Of a stretch of 64,000 nt of DNA, positions 26,398 to 35,481 are shown piece after piece. The notes below the pieces were generated by a model. It was not told the origin of the DNA and searched no databases. It saw only the letters and a program-made list of their open reading frames with translations. A program made the position numbers and the translations under genes. How positions within the stretch are numbered: the first letter of the stretch is position 1; the number at the start of each line of letters is the position of its first letter. This stretch comes from 13-2-20CM-66-19 sp963760225 (GTDB lineage: Bacteria > Pseudomonadota > Gammaproteobacteria > Steroidobacterales > Steroidobacteraceae). Location of the stretch: assembly GCA_963760225.1 (NCBI GenBank), contig CAVXCD010000003.1, positions 1,054,001 to 1,118,000 of the forward strand. Reading direction: 5' to 3'.

Positions 26398-26542
26398 TAG
26401 TAATTATGACACGTCGTCGCTGGCAGCCATTTTTCGCCTGCGTCCAATCGTAGCTGAATTACGCCGCGCGCACCGGTAGACTTGTCGGTTGAAGCGGGCG
26501 GACACCGCTGACGCGGGCATTTCCCAGGGAGCGTCGATCCGT

Positions 26543-27994
26543 ATGCGCGGCATGGCCCATCAGGCGGCGATATTGTCCGTGTCGCGGATCGCGAACTACG
26601 GGCTGATGATCATCAGCCCGATCATTCTGGTGCGCTTTCTGAGCGTGACGGACTTCGGTCGGTACCGCGAATTCCTGCTGTACGCCTCGCTGCTGCAGAC
26701 CGCCGGCGCTTTCGCCATCGGCGAAAGCCTGCTGTATTTCATTCCACTGCATCCCGCGAGTCCGTGGCGGGTGTTGCGCGAGACGATCATCCTGACGGCG
26801 GTGGTCAGCGGATGCGTCGTCGGCGCCTTCGTCGTCGTCGACCTCCTGGTCCCGGGAGGACTCGTCGGACCCTATCTGGTGCCGGTAGCGCTCTATGTAA
26901 TGCTGTTCGTGAACGTGGATTGCTGGGAGAACCTCTGGCTGGCTACGCGGCGGCCGCTGCCGGTATTTGCGTACACTGCCTTACGACTCGTGGCCCGCCT
27001 GCTGGTGGTGGTGTGCGTCGCGGTGGTGACCAACGATGTCACGACAATCATCTGGTCGCTGATCGGCCTCGAGGCGCTGCGGTTCGCAGGCTCGCTCATC
27101 GCATGGAAGGTCGTTGACCGTTCTCGCTTCGAGCCACCGCTCGAGGGTATGACCCGCCAGCAGTTGCGATTCTGCGTGCCGTTCGGCCTGGCGACGGTAC
27201 TGACCATGCTCAGCAGAAACCTCGGCAACGTCGTCATCGCAAAATATCTCGGCGTTGCGGCTCTGGCGCAGCTGACCATCGGCACTTACGGCGAGCCAAT
27301 AATTCTGGCACTGCGCAACTCCATCTCGACGGTGGTGCTGCCGGAACTGGTACGCCTCGGAGGGCGCTCGCAGGACGACGCGTTGCGGCTGTGGCATCGC
27401 ACCGTGGTCATCAACTGCCTGTTGCTGTTGCCGATGGCCGCCATCGTGGCCTGGTACGCAGAGCCGCTGATCGTGAAGGCGTTCGGCGCCAGCTATCGAC
27501 CGGCCATCCCGGTGCTGCAGTGGTACGCCGTGGTTATTGCGTGTGCGTGTGTGGATTTCTCGCCACTGCTGCGCGCTATCAACAGGACGCATGCATTCGT
27601 GGCAGCCACTGTGATAGCGGCGCTCGCCAATGGCCTCACGCTGGTAATCCTGCTGCCGGCCATGGGCATCGTGGGAGCGGCAGTCGGCCTCGCCGTCGGC
27701 AACCTAGTCGCGACGGTCTGCCTCGGGTTTAGCGTGAGCCGGCTGTATGGCAGTGGACTGCGCCGACTGCTGCCCTGGACTCCGGTGGCGAAGGTCGTTG
27801 TGTGCGCCGCTGGTGGCGCGGTGATCGCCTTCGGGATTACCTTCGGGTCGCGGGCGACCCTGCCCGGCGCGATCTGCGGTTCGCTGCTCTACGGTGCGGT
27901 GTTCGTGGGGCTGCTGAAGGCGACCCGCGTCGAAGAGGCAAGTGACCTGTGGCGTCGGCTCAGGGCCCTGGCCCCAAGGCTGCGTGGGCTGTGA
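26543..27994 (+). CDS. Lipid-linked repeat-unit flippase (Wzx-like, MOP superfamily)
   Basis: 483 residues from ATG 26543 (a TTG at 26489 would add 18). About twelve hydrophobic spans and the N-terminal pattern SRIANYGLMIISPIILVRFLSVTDFGRYRE mark a polysaccharide-exporter of the MOP class. It moves undecaprenyl-PP-linked repeat units across the inner membrane. Middle block FCVPFGLATVLTMLSRNLGNVVIAKYLG is the start of the second half. Together with the polymerase and Wzz-like protein it implies Wzy-dependent assembly. Confidence 0.9.
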   Translation: MRGMAHQAAILSVSRIANYGLMIISPIILVRFLSVTDFGRYREFLLYASLLQTAGAFAIGESLLYFIPLHPASPWRVLRETIILTAVVSGCVVGAFVVVDLLVPGGLVGPYLVPVALYVMLFVNVDCWENLWLATRRPLPVFAYTALRLVARLLVVVCVAVVTNDVTTIIWSLIGLEALRFAGSLIAWKVVDRSRFEPPLEGMTRQQLRFCVPFGLATVLTMLSRNLGNVVIAKYLGVAALAQLTIGTYGEPIILALRNSISTVVLPELVRLGGRSQDDALRLWHRTVVINCLLLLPMAAIVAWYAEPLIVKAFGASYRPAIPVLQWYAVVIACACVDFSPLLRAINRTHAFVAATVIAALANGLTLVILLPAMGIVGAAVGLAVGNLVATVCLGFSVSRLYGSGLRRLLPWTPVAKVVVCAAGGAVIAFGITFGSRATLPGAICGSLLYGAVFVGLLKATRVEEASDLWRRLRALAPRLRGL

Positions 27995-28007
27995 GGCACG
28001 CTTCAGG

Positions 28008-29339
28008 TCACTGTACGGTGAGCGCCGGCGCGTCCGGGATCGCTTGCGAGGTCAGGCGCTGCAGGATCAAACCGTCACGATCGTTCAGGGTCACGGTGGT
28101 CACGGTCTGACCGTTGTTGATGGTAGGTGCCTGCGTTCCGGTGAGGCGCTTGTAGCTCGTTTCCAGGGTGACTGTCTGAGTGCCGTTGCCTTTGGGATTC
28201 ACGAGCACGATTCCATTGGCGAAATCCCGGCGATATACCCCGTTCTGGTAGGCCGCGATGCCGCCACTGGAGTACGTGCCATTGTTCGGGTTGTTCGGCC
28301 CGGCAGTCGGAGCGCCCAGGTTGAAGCTGTATTCGTCATAGGTGAGGAAATCGTTGTAATTTCCGGCATCGTCATTGAAGTAATAGCCATTGTCCAAAAG
28401 GCACGAAGCGAAGCCGTAGCGGAAGCCCTGATAGTCGGTCGTGCTGATGGCGTCCTGACTGAAAGTGACCAAATGGGGAGCGGCTACGGAGGCCATGACG
28501 TGACTGTAGTACGCCATCATCCCGGACCAACCCGCAAAGCTCTCAACGCTGTAGCTCTGCCCGATGATGGATTCCATCACGCCGCCATTCAGTGCGGGCG
28601 AAGGACTTACGTATTCAGTAATCGTACTCCCCGCAAGCCAGGTCGCAACGTTGCCTATAACGAGTTGCTGGGAGGCGGGGGACAAAGCTCGCACGGCATT
28701 GAAATAAGTCACATAGCTCTGGCGCCAGATCGGCCCATCGGTGCTCGGTGATTGACTGCTGCCACTTTGCGCAAAGTCGGCGGTGACCGATGGCTGGTTG
28801 TTGACGTTATCGACATAGAGACCATCGAGAGACGGGTTTCCAGATAAGAACGACGCGAAATCCTTGCTCGCTCTCCACTGCGGATAGTTCTGACCATTCA
28901 TCAGCTTCGTATCCGTCGTGATGTTAACCGCATAGCGACCTCCGCCCGTCGAGATCTGAGATCCACCGGGCCACGCAGTCAGTGCCCACCACGGGACACT
29001 CGCGATCTGACTGTTATTCTGAGCCAAAATGCTTGGCGGATTCGTGTCCTCCATGATGTCGGTATAGACAAACATCCTGAAATTCGGATTGATGGCCTTC
29101 GCGGCGGCGGCGAGCTGATTCGCGTTCTGCCCCTGATTGTTTTTCCAGCCAACGTAAGCCGCCAAGGACATTACATCGAGAACAGCCACATGGGCCGCAG
29201 TCAATCCTGTTGTGTTGCCGCCGATGAGATAGCCGCCGAGAAGCGGGAAGGGCGGGGAGGTGGACTGCGCCGCCGCCGTATGGACTTGCGCGCATGCAAC
29301 TGCTGCCAGCAGCGCAGAGATCAAAAATCGTCGTGCCAT
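28008..29339 (-). CDS. Secreted putative glycoside hydrolase (GHL15-like TIM barrel)
   Basis: 443 residues with a signal peptide (cleavage near AAAQS, residues 22-26). The body resembles hypothetical glycosyl hydrolase family 15: alternating strands and helices with NFRMFVYTDIMEDTN, PSLDGLYVDNVNNQ (acidic pair at the end of a strand) and GGVMESIIGQSYS. The C-terminal ~80 residues form a beta domain (NGIVLVNPKGNGTQTVTL) typical of such barrels. It starts at ATG 29339 behind AGGAG. It probably cuts or trims the polysaccharide in the periplasm or outside the cell. The family is largely uncharacterised, and the exact assignment is from pattern only. Confidence 0.55.
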   Translation of the reverse strand: MARRFLISALLAAVACAQVHTAAAQSTSPPFPLLGGYLIGGNTTGLTAAHVAVLDVMSLAAYVGWKNNQGQNANQLAAAAKAINPNFRMFVYTDIMEDTNPPSILAQNNSQIASVPWWALTAWPGGSQISTGGGRYAVNITTDTKLMNGQNYPQWRASKDFASFLSGNPSLDGLYVDNVNNQPSVTADFAQSGSSQSPSTDGPIWRQSYVTYFNAVRALSPASQQLVIGNVATWLAGSTITEYVSPSPALNGGVMESIIGQSYSVESFAGWSGMMAYYSHVMASVAAPHLVTFSQDAISTTDYQGFRYGFASCLLDNGYYFNDDAGNYNDFLTYDEYSFNLGAPTAGPNNPNNGTYSSGGIAAYQNGVYRRDFANGIVLVNPKGNGTQTVTLETSYKRLTGTQAPTINNGQTVTTVTLNDRDGLILQRLTSQAIPDAPALTVQ

Positions 29340-29461
29340 TGGTTTACTCCTGGGTCCCGCGTCATCGCATGGGTGTCGGCGTCTGGCGACTCAACATCCC
29401 GGAGCGCCTCGCGGGCTTTGGAAAGTACACTGTCCGACACGCCGATTCATCATGTCGCGGA

Positions 29462-30808
29462 TCACGGACATCCGCCGGGCGGCTGCGTCGCCGACAGGCG
29501 CGATGCGGCTGGGCGTGCAACTGCAGGTAGCGAGCTGACGGTGTTTGCGCCGCGGCGCTCGTTGGGGGCGTTCGGCTTTGCGGTCTGCAGGGCGATTAGC
29601 GCCATGCGCATCGTCAGGCCATTGTAGATCCAGATGTATGGCCAGGGTTTGAAGAGCAGCGTGAAAAAGATGGCACCCGAAAGCGCGAAGGTGCCGTAGA
29701 TAAACGCGATCAGATAGCGCGCCGTGTCCTCGGGCGCATTGTTGGCGGCGCGCCGCGCCGTGATCACGATCTGCACCATCGCCAACAAATAGCAGCCAAG
29801 ACCGATAATCCCGAGCTCGAACCACAATAAAAGGTAGTGATTGTGAGCCACATACGTGAACCCCATCACGTCGTACGCAGCCCATCCGAAGCCGGTAAAC
29901 AAGGTCACCGGGTGGGCCATCATCATAGCCAGAGGCTGCATCCAGATGTACGTGCGATCTTCGCCGCGTGGGTCGGGATTTAGAATCATCGCCACAACAC
30001 GGTGTTCGAGAACACCGCCGAACATGAGGCTAGTGAATGCGACCGTCGCGACGGCGAGCGGCGCGAGGATCAGGGCGAGAGTCGCGGCGCGCCGCCAGGA
30101 AATGATGGCGCGGCAAACATAGGTGCCGAAGACGGCCGCTAGTGCGAGGCCCACGAAGGCACCCCGCGAGCCTGTCATGATCAGCACAGTCGCGGTGGCC
30201 GTACCCGCCAGCGCCCAGAATATACGGGCGACGCCGCGGGAGGAGAGAGTCGCTGCCACATAGGCTGGCAGGAGGCACGCAGTCAGGGCGGCGGTTTCGT
30301 TCGCGTGGCCGAATGCGCCAAACACGCGACCACCCTCGTTGAATCCGGTGCCGATCACGGTGACGCCAATCTCGAAGAGGCCGGTGACGTTCCCGATGGC
30401 AATCGCATTGGCAGCGGACACGGTCAGGAGGAGGCACTTCAGCACAAACGTCGCATCCCCAAGGGTCCGCGTTCCGTACAGATACATCACGAAGATCAGT
30501 ACGATGTCGAGCAGGTTCCCTTTCAGATCGATCCCGCTGCTCAGCAATGTGTAGGACGTGTATTGGACGACCACCCCGACGACCAGCCAGCTGAGTGTGG
30601 CGTACGCGATCAGGATCCCGAGCCACAAATGAAGTTGCGGTAGTTCCATCCGCAGTCCACCGCGGACGGCGAAGCGGCCAGCCAGCGCGAGCAGAATCAG
30701 GTACATCACCGCGTTCTTGATGCTCAGACCCGGCGCAAGGCTTAGCGTCCAATCGAACACGTTGGCGACGGTAAGGACGAAGATCAGCAGGGCAAGCAGG
30801 TAGCGCAT
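29462..30808 (-). CDS. O-antigen ligase/polymerase family membrane protein (Wzy-like, first copy)
   Basis: 448 residues with about eleven membrane spans. The large periplasmic loop has the family pattern GFGWAAYDVMGFTYVAHNHYLLLWFELGIIG, with the His-Asn-x-Tyr block that marks O-antigen ligase/Wzy proteins. RVFGAFGHANETAAL and MTGSRGAFVGLAL are further conserved points. It most likely polymerises flipped repeat units. Gene order (next to the export genes on the other strand) supports this. Upstream lies a 308-bp divergent control region. Confidence 0.87.
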   Translation of the reverse strand: MRYLLALLIFVLTVANVFDWTLSLAPGLSIKNAVMYLILLALAGRFAVRGGLRMELPQLHLWLGILIAYATLSWLVVGVVVQYTSYTLLSSGIDLKGNLLDIVLIFVMYLYGTRTLGDATFVLKCLLLTVSAANAIAIGNVTGLFEIGVTVIGTGFNEGGRVFGAFGHANETAALTACLLPAYVAATLSSRGVARIFWALAGTATATVLIMTGSRGAFVGLALAAVFGTYVCRAIISWRRAATLALILAPLAVATVAFTSLMFGGVLEHRVVAMILNPDPRGEDRTYIWMQPLAMMMAHPVTLFTGFGWAAYDVMGFTYVAHNHYLLLWFELGIIGLGCYLLAMVQIVITARRAANNAPEDTARYLIAFIYGTFALSGAIFFTLLFKPWPYIWIYNGLTMRMALIALQTAKPNAPNERRGANTVSSLPAVARPAASRLSATQPPGGCP

Positions 30809-31116
30809 GAATTAATATCAGCTGACGGCGGCCCATGCGACCGCCGATCGAGGGCGCGTATAACCACGTCCGCGGTGAGATCACTATAAGCAAATCAAGC
30901 ATACTAGTGATTCCAGCCAATCCGGGCGGAGACTGGGGTCCCGGAGGCTGACGCGGATCACAGCTTGACCAAAGTGCCATGGCGCCGCGGCTTTAACTTA
31001 GGTACCTTGTGCGCTCGGCTGCCAAAACCAAAAAGGCGGCATGGCAGGATTCCCCAGTCTGTGCCCCTGGCGTTGCATCCGGGGACTTTGCCGCAGAAGC
31101 CCTGCATGGAGGCCCA
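30809..31116. other. Divergent control region between polymerase and export genes
   Basis: 308 bp with no gene. It contains several AT-rich hexamers, such as TATAAG at 30894-30899 and TTGACC at 30965-30970, but none pairs at the normal spacing, so I name no promoter. The export gene has a longer in-frame start at 31009, but it lacks a ribosome binding site. Confidence 0.5.
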
Positions 31117-31677
31117 ATGCGTGCCATTTTCAATAATCTGCTGTGGCTGCACGTTACGCTTGCTGCGCTGGGGGTCGCGTACGCCGATGAGCCGCTCTAC
31201 ACCGTCAAGGCCGGCGACACCCTGGCGATCGCGGTCTGGAAGGAGCCGGATCTGACCAGCAACGCGGTGCTGGTGCGCCCTGACGGGACTTTCTCCTTTC
31301 CGTTGGTCGGCCAGGTCGATGCGCACGGCAAGGGGGTTGCTGAGCTGGAGAAGCTCGTGACCGAGCGGCTGCGAAAATACATCTCCGACCCGGTGGTCAC
31401 CGTGTCGGTGCAGGAGATCAAGGGTAACAAGGTGTACGTGATCGGGCAGGTCACGAAGCCTGGTGAATTCATCGTCAACCCGAGCGTCAACGTCATGCAG
31501 GCCCTCAGCATGGCCGGTGGCACGACCGCATTCGCATCATTGAATAACATCATCATCCTGCGCCGCACTGCGGCCGGGCAGGTCGCGTTGCCCTTCCACT
31601 ACAATGACATCGTCCACGGCAAGGACCTGCAACTCAACGTGGAGCTCGAGGCCGGGGACGTCGTGGTCGTACCGTGA
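31117..31677 (+). CDS. Polysaccharide export protein, Wza-like (XrtA/PEP-CTERM-locus type)
   Basis: 186 residues from ATG 31117, chosen because GGAGG lies at 31108-31112 and the product then begins with a signal peptide (FNNLLWLHVTLAALGVAYA). The Poly_export domain starts YTVKAGDTLAIAVWKEPDL (about 29-47) and ends near residue 105; an SLBB domain (KVYVIGQVTKPGEFIV) follows. No lipobox Cys is seen, and it is far shorter than E. coli Wza (379), as is usual for the export proteins of exosortase-linked loci. It forms the periplasmic/outer-membrane export ring. Overlaps the barrel gene by 4 bp. Confidence 0.92.
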   Translation: MRAIFNNLLWLHVTLAALGVAYADEPLYTVKAGDTLAIAVWKEPDLTSNAVLVRPDGTFSFPLVGQVDAHGKGVAELEKLVTERLRKYISDPVVTVSVQEIKGNKVYVIGQVTKPGEFIVNPSVNVMQALSMAGGTTAFASLNNIIILRRTAAGQVALPFHYNDIVHGKDLQLNVELEAGDVVVVP

Positions 31678-32960
31678 GGTCATCGCGACATGCGCCCGCA
31701 GCGCGCGCCGTTGTGGGTACGAGTTTGGCCGCAGCCCTCGCGGGGGCTTGCCTGTCACTGGCGGCTGCACCGGCGGTTGCTACCGACTACCAGTTCAACC
31801 CCAGAGTGGAGCTTGCGGGCGGATACGATGACAACGCGAACCTCGCCGCCGGGGCGGACAAGATCGGCGCATCCGATGCCATGGCAGACGCACGAGTCGA
31901 CCTGGTGGCGCGGGAAACGAACTGGCAGTGGCGGCTCACGCCCGAGGTGCGCGGCACCTGGTATCCGAGCCACTCCGACCTCGACTCCAACGGGGAGTTC
32001 CTTTATCTGAACGGCCAGCGCAGTGGCGCGCGCTACACGCTCAGCCTGGACGGGTATGGCGCATCGCAAACCCTGCTCCCGAGCTATCTGCCCACGGCCA
32101 ACCTCGGGACCGGGCTCGGGGTTACCGAGCCGGGCACGACGCTGGTCACCCCGGCCAGCATCCGCGAGAACCTGGGATACCTCAGTCCGAGCTATACGTT
32201 CGAGATGACCCAGCGGCTCAGTCTCGACCTCAATGTGAACTATACGGACGCCTCCTTCAACCATGAGCTTGCCGGCAGTTATGCGGACTTCCAGAACGTC
32301 GCCGGCTACGCTGGTCTCGTGCTGCGCGTGACGCCTACCGGCTCGCTCGCGCTGCGCGCGACCGGAGCGGACTTCAGTCCCGACTTCTATCGCGGCACCG
32401 ACACCTACGGGGTGGAAGCGCAATGGGACGGGAAGCTGTCGGCGACCAAGCAGTACTACCTGCGTGCGGGTGTGTCGCGGACCGATTTATCCGGCTCCGT
32501 CGCCAGCACATCAGAGTCTTCGGCGTCTTCGGCCTCAACCAATTGGTCCGGCGGTGCCGGGACCCAGTGGACCTACAGCCTCACCGAGATCTTCATTGAC
32601 GCTACGCGCAATGTCGCACCGACCGGTCTGGGCTACGCCGTCAACCAGAATGAGCTGCGCTTGCGCCTGGCGCGGCGGTTTACCCCCCGGTTCGCCGGCT
32701 TTATCGGTGCGCGCACCATCTACCAGGAACCACTCCTCGGGAGCGAGGCTCCAAATGTGCGGTCACAGCATTACAATTACGGTACGACCGGATTCGAATG
32801 GCGCCTCGAGCGCGAGTTTTCCATCATCGGCGCCTACGAGTTCACGGACTATCACTACAGCGGTACGCCATCATCAGGCGAGGCCAATTCGGTACGGCTT
32901 TCGATCGTTTACGAGCCTCACCGCCCCGCGGAAGGGCCGGCGATTACCGTCGGCTACTAG
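31674..32960 (+). CDS. Outer-membrane beta-barrel protein of XrtA-type exopolysaccharide loci
   Basis: 428 residues with a signal peptide (SLAAALAGACLSLAAAPAVA, cut near residue 36). The mature part starts FNPRVELAGGYDDNANL, the usual opening of the TIGR03016-like barrel family, and shows regular amphipathic strands with aromatic ends (EWRLEREFSIIGAYEF). It starts at GTG 31674, overlapping the upstream stop (GTGA). It probably works with the short export protein as the outer-membrane channel, since no long Wza is encoded. Ends with a C-terminal ITVGY strand. Confidence 0.82.
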   Translation: MRSSRHAPAARAVVGTSLAAALAGACLSLAAAPAVATDYQFNPRVELAGGYDDNANLAAGADKIGASDAMADARVDLVARETNWQWRLTPEVRGTWYPSHSDLDSNGEFLYLNGQRSGARYTLSLDGYGASQTLLPSYLPTANLGTGLGVTEPGTTLVTPASIRENLGYLSPSYTFEMTQRLSLDLNVNYTDASFNHELAGSYADFQNVAGYAGLVLRVTPTGSLALRATGADFSPDFYRGTDTYGVEAQWDGKLSATKQYYLRAGVSRTDLSGSVASTSESSASSASTNWSGGAGTQWTYSLTEIFIDATRNVAPTGLGYAVNQNELRLRLARRFTPRFAGFIGARTIYQEPLLGSEAPNVRSQHYNYGTTGFEWRLEREFSIIGAYEFTDYHYSGTPSSGEANSVRLSIVYEPHRPAEGPAITVGY

Positions 32961-32971
32961 GTGCATAAGGG

Positions 32972-34609
32972 ATGGATCAGCAAAGGGTTGAGTTTTCGGA
33001 TTATGTCAACTCGCTGCGGCGGCGCAGACGGCTGATCCTGGGGGTCTGGCTGCCACTGGTCGTGTTGTCGGTGCTGCTGGCGGTCGGCTTGCCGAGCGAG
33101 TATGGGTCGACGGCCACGTTTCAGCTGAAGACCGACCTCAACGACCGCACCAAGGGCGACAACTACGCGGACCGCTACGTGTCAGGCTTGACGGGCACCG
33201 TTCTCGACTCGCCGGAGCTGCGGGCTGCCGTGCCCACACTGGCACCCTATCCGCGGCTGGCGGACGATCCGGCCGCCGCGCAGAAGCAGCTGGAGGGCGA
33301 CGTCTACGTCGCGATGATCACGCAGAAAATTCTCGACCCGTTAACCGGCATGGAGCGCAAGATCAACACCGGCTTTACGGTCACTTACACCAACCGTGAT
33401 CCGCAGACGGCGCAAAGGGTTGCCGCCTGGCTCGCGAATGCCTTCATGATCGACGGCCGCCGCGCCGCGGCGACCGAGGTGCTCAACGAGAGCCACTTCT
33501 ACGCCGCCGAGGCCGAGCGCCAGCAAGCCAAGATTACCGAGGCCGAGACGCGCCTCGCCCAATTCAAGCAGCAGAATTTCGAGAGCTTGCCCGATACGGT
33601 GCAGTCGAATCTGAACGTGAACAGCATGACCGAGCAGGATCTGGAGGGCGTTGAGCGCGAGCTGCGCGCCCAGCAACAGAACCGCACGTTCATCCTGCAG
33701 CAGCTGCAGCAGGCGCGTGCCGCGGGCGCCAACGTGGACTCACTGCGAGACCTCGAGGCCGAGTACCAGAAGAAGTTGTCCGTGTACGACCCGAACCACC
33801 CGGACATGATTGCGTTGCGCCACCAGATCGATGCCATGCGCAACGGCAACCTGGCCGCAGGCGTCGGGTCAGATCTCGAGGCGCAACTTGCCGCGCAGCG
33901 CGCGACCCTGGCCGAGATGCGTCAGCGCTACAGCGAGGATCACCCCGACGTCAAACGCGTGGAGCGCGTTATCCAGGAGCTCCAGGCCCGCATCGCGTCC
34001 GGCGAAAAGGATCAGGGCAGCTACGTCACCCGGACTCCCGCTGTCGTGCAACTTGAAACGCAGCTGAACGGTGTCGAGACACAGATCGGCGCGCTGGAAG
34101 CGCAGCGAGCGGACCTGCGTGCCACACAGGCGAAACTGCAGAGCCGCCTGAAATCGACGCCGGAGGTTGAGCGCACCTACGATACGCTCAATCGCGAGGC
34201 CATAGGCGCACGGCAGGAATACGACCAGCTCAACAGCAAACGCATCGATGCCGACATCAGGGCCGCGGCGATCAAGATCGGCACCGCTGACCAGTTCACG
34301 CTCCTGGTTCCGCCAGTGCTACCGCAGGAGCCGACCAAGCCATCGCGCATCGGCATTGCGCTCATTGGCTTGATTGGCGGAACGTTCCTGGCTCTGATGG
34401 CTGCACTCGCCGCCAGCGCGCTTGACTCCAGTGTTCGCGGCGCTCACGATCTGGCGACGATTCTGCGGCTGGCCCCGATCGGGGTCGTTCCCGTGATCCG
34501 CAATGCTGAATTCGTGCGCAGGCGTCGCCAGCGACTGAGCGCGCTGGCGGCGGCGACGCTCGTCGCGGTCCCTGCCTTGTATCTTCTCATTCGCTTTGCG
34601 GTACCTTGA
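32972..34609 (+). CDS. Polysaccharide chain-length determinant (Wzz/GumC-like)
   Basis: 545 residues. N-terminal Wzz domain with a first membrane span (about 24-45, LGVWLPLVVLSVLLAVGL), a long periplasmic coiled coil rich in Gln/Glu/Ala (about 170-400), a second span near 450-475 (ALIGLIGGTFLALMAALAA) and a third hydrophobic C-terminal end. There is no fused kinase domain; the kinase is the next gene, with TGATG overlap. It sets polymer length and links polymerase to the export complex. ATG 32972 is 11 bp after the barrel gene. Confidence 0.92.
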   Translation: MDQQRVEFSDYVNSLRRRRRLILGVWLPLVVLSVLLAVGLPSEYGSTATFQLKTDLNDRTKGDNYADRYVSGLTGTVLDSPELRAAVPTLAPYPRLADDPAAAQKQLEGDVYVAMITQKILDPLTGMERKINTGFTVTYTNRDPQTAQRVAAWLANAFMIDGRRAAATEVLNESHFYAAEAERQQAKITEAETRLAQFKQQNFESLPDTVQSNLNVNSMTEQDLEGVERELRAQQQNRTFILQQLQQARAAGANVDSLRDLEAEYQKKLSVYDPNHPDMIALRHQIDAMRNGNLAAGVGSDLEAQLAAQRATLAEMRQRYSEDHPDVKRVERVIQELQARIASGEKDQGSYVTRTPAVVQLETQLNGVETQIGALEAQRADLRATQAKLQSRLKSTPEVERTYDTLNREAIGARQEYDQLNSKRIDADIRAAAIKIGTADQFTLLVPPVLPQEPTKPSRIGIALIGLIGGTFLALMAALAASALDSSVRGAHDLATILRLAPIGVVPVIRNAEFVRRRRQRLSALAAATLVAVPALYLLIRFAVP

Positions 34610-35421
34610 TGAGCCTCATTGAAAATGCCCTCGCCAGGGCAGCCACCAAACGCGCGGAGCGCGAGCCGGCCGATACTGCATCGCTGCGCGCCCCAGCTCG
34701 CCCGGCAGTTGCAGCGGAACCTGCGCCGACACGGCAGTTTCCAATGGCGACGCTCGATTCCACCGTCCTGGAGCGCAATTGCGTCCTACCGCAGATCGCC
34801 GATCACACCGCGCTGCGCGCCTACAAGATCCTGCGCACCCGGCTTCTGCACCGTCTTGCCGCGCAGCAGTGGCGCTCCTTTGCGGTGACCAGCACCAAGG
34901 CCGGAGAGGGCAAGACCCTGACGTCGATCAATCTTGCCATGGCGCTCTCGCAGGAGCCGAACACCCGGGTGTGCCTGGTCGATCTCGATCTGCAGCGCCC
35001 GCAGGTGGCGGCGCAGATGGGTCTGCATTGCGAACGGGGGCTCGGCGATTATCTGCTCGGTGAAGCGGATGCCCTGCAGGTGATGTACGAGTGCGGATCG
35101 CCGAGCCTGGTCGTCATTCCGAACACCCGCGTGTTCGACCACTCCTCGGAGATGCTCGGCAGTGCACGCATGCTCGAGTTGCTCAAGGTGCTTGCGACGG
35201 AGATGCCGAACCATCTGGTGATATTCGACATGCCGCCGCTGACCTCGGATGACGTGCTGACCTTTGCGCCGCGAGTCGATGGTGTGCTACTGGTCGTTGC
35301 CGAGGGGCGGACCGAGCGCGCCGCTCTGACCAAGTCGAAAGAGCTGCTGGCGGAGATGAACCTCATTGGCGTGGTGCTGAACTGCTCAGCCGAGCGCGAC
35401 GACGGAACGTCGTATTACTAG
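34609..35421 (+). CDS. Bacterial tyrosine autokinase (BY-kinase, CpsD/CapB-like)
   Basis: 270 residues from ATG 34609 (a TTG one codon earlier is less likely). Walker A is STKAGEGKT at 95-103, Walker A' is VCLVDLDLQRP at 121-131, and Walker B is VIFDMPPL. The extreme C terminus is DDGTSYY, a short two-Tyr tail, far smaller than the usual Tyr cluster. Autophosphorylation of these tails tunes the Wzz partner. The N terminus (SLIENALARAATKRAE) matches kinases of exosortase-linked exopolysaccharide loci. Confidence 0.9.
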   Translation: MSLIENALARAATKRAEREPADTASLRAPARPAVAAEPAPTRQFPMATLDSTVLERNCVLPQIADHTALRAYKILRTRLLHRLAAQQWRSFAVTSTKAGEGKTLTSINLAMALSQEPNTRVCLVDLDLQRPQVAAQMGLHCERGLGDYLLGEADALQVMYECGSPSLVVIPNTRVFDHSSEMLGSARMLELLKVLATEMPNHLVIFDMPPLTSDDVLTFAPRVDGVLLVVAEGRTERAALTKSKELLAEMNLIGVVLNCSAERDDGTSYY

Positions 35422-35481
35422 AACGCATCGGGCATCGCGCCACTCGTTACCCTGACAGTCGCGTTGCAAAATACCCAGTCG

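Noticed and set aside
30965..30997. Promoter TTGACC ... TTTAAC before the export genes
   Set aside because: The spacing is 21 bp, too long for sigma-70, and no sigma-54 pattern fits either.
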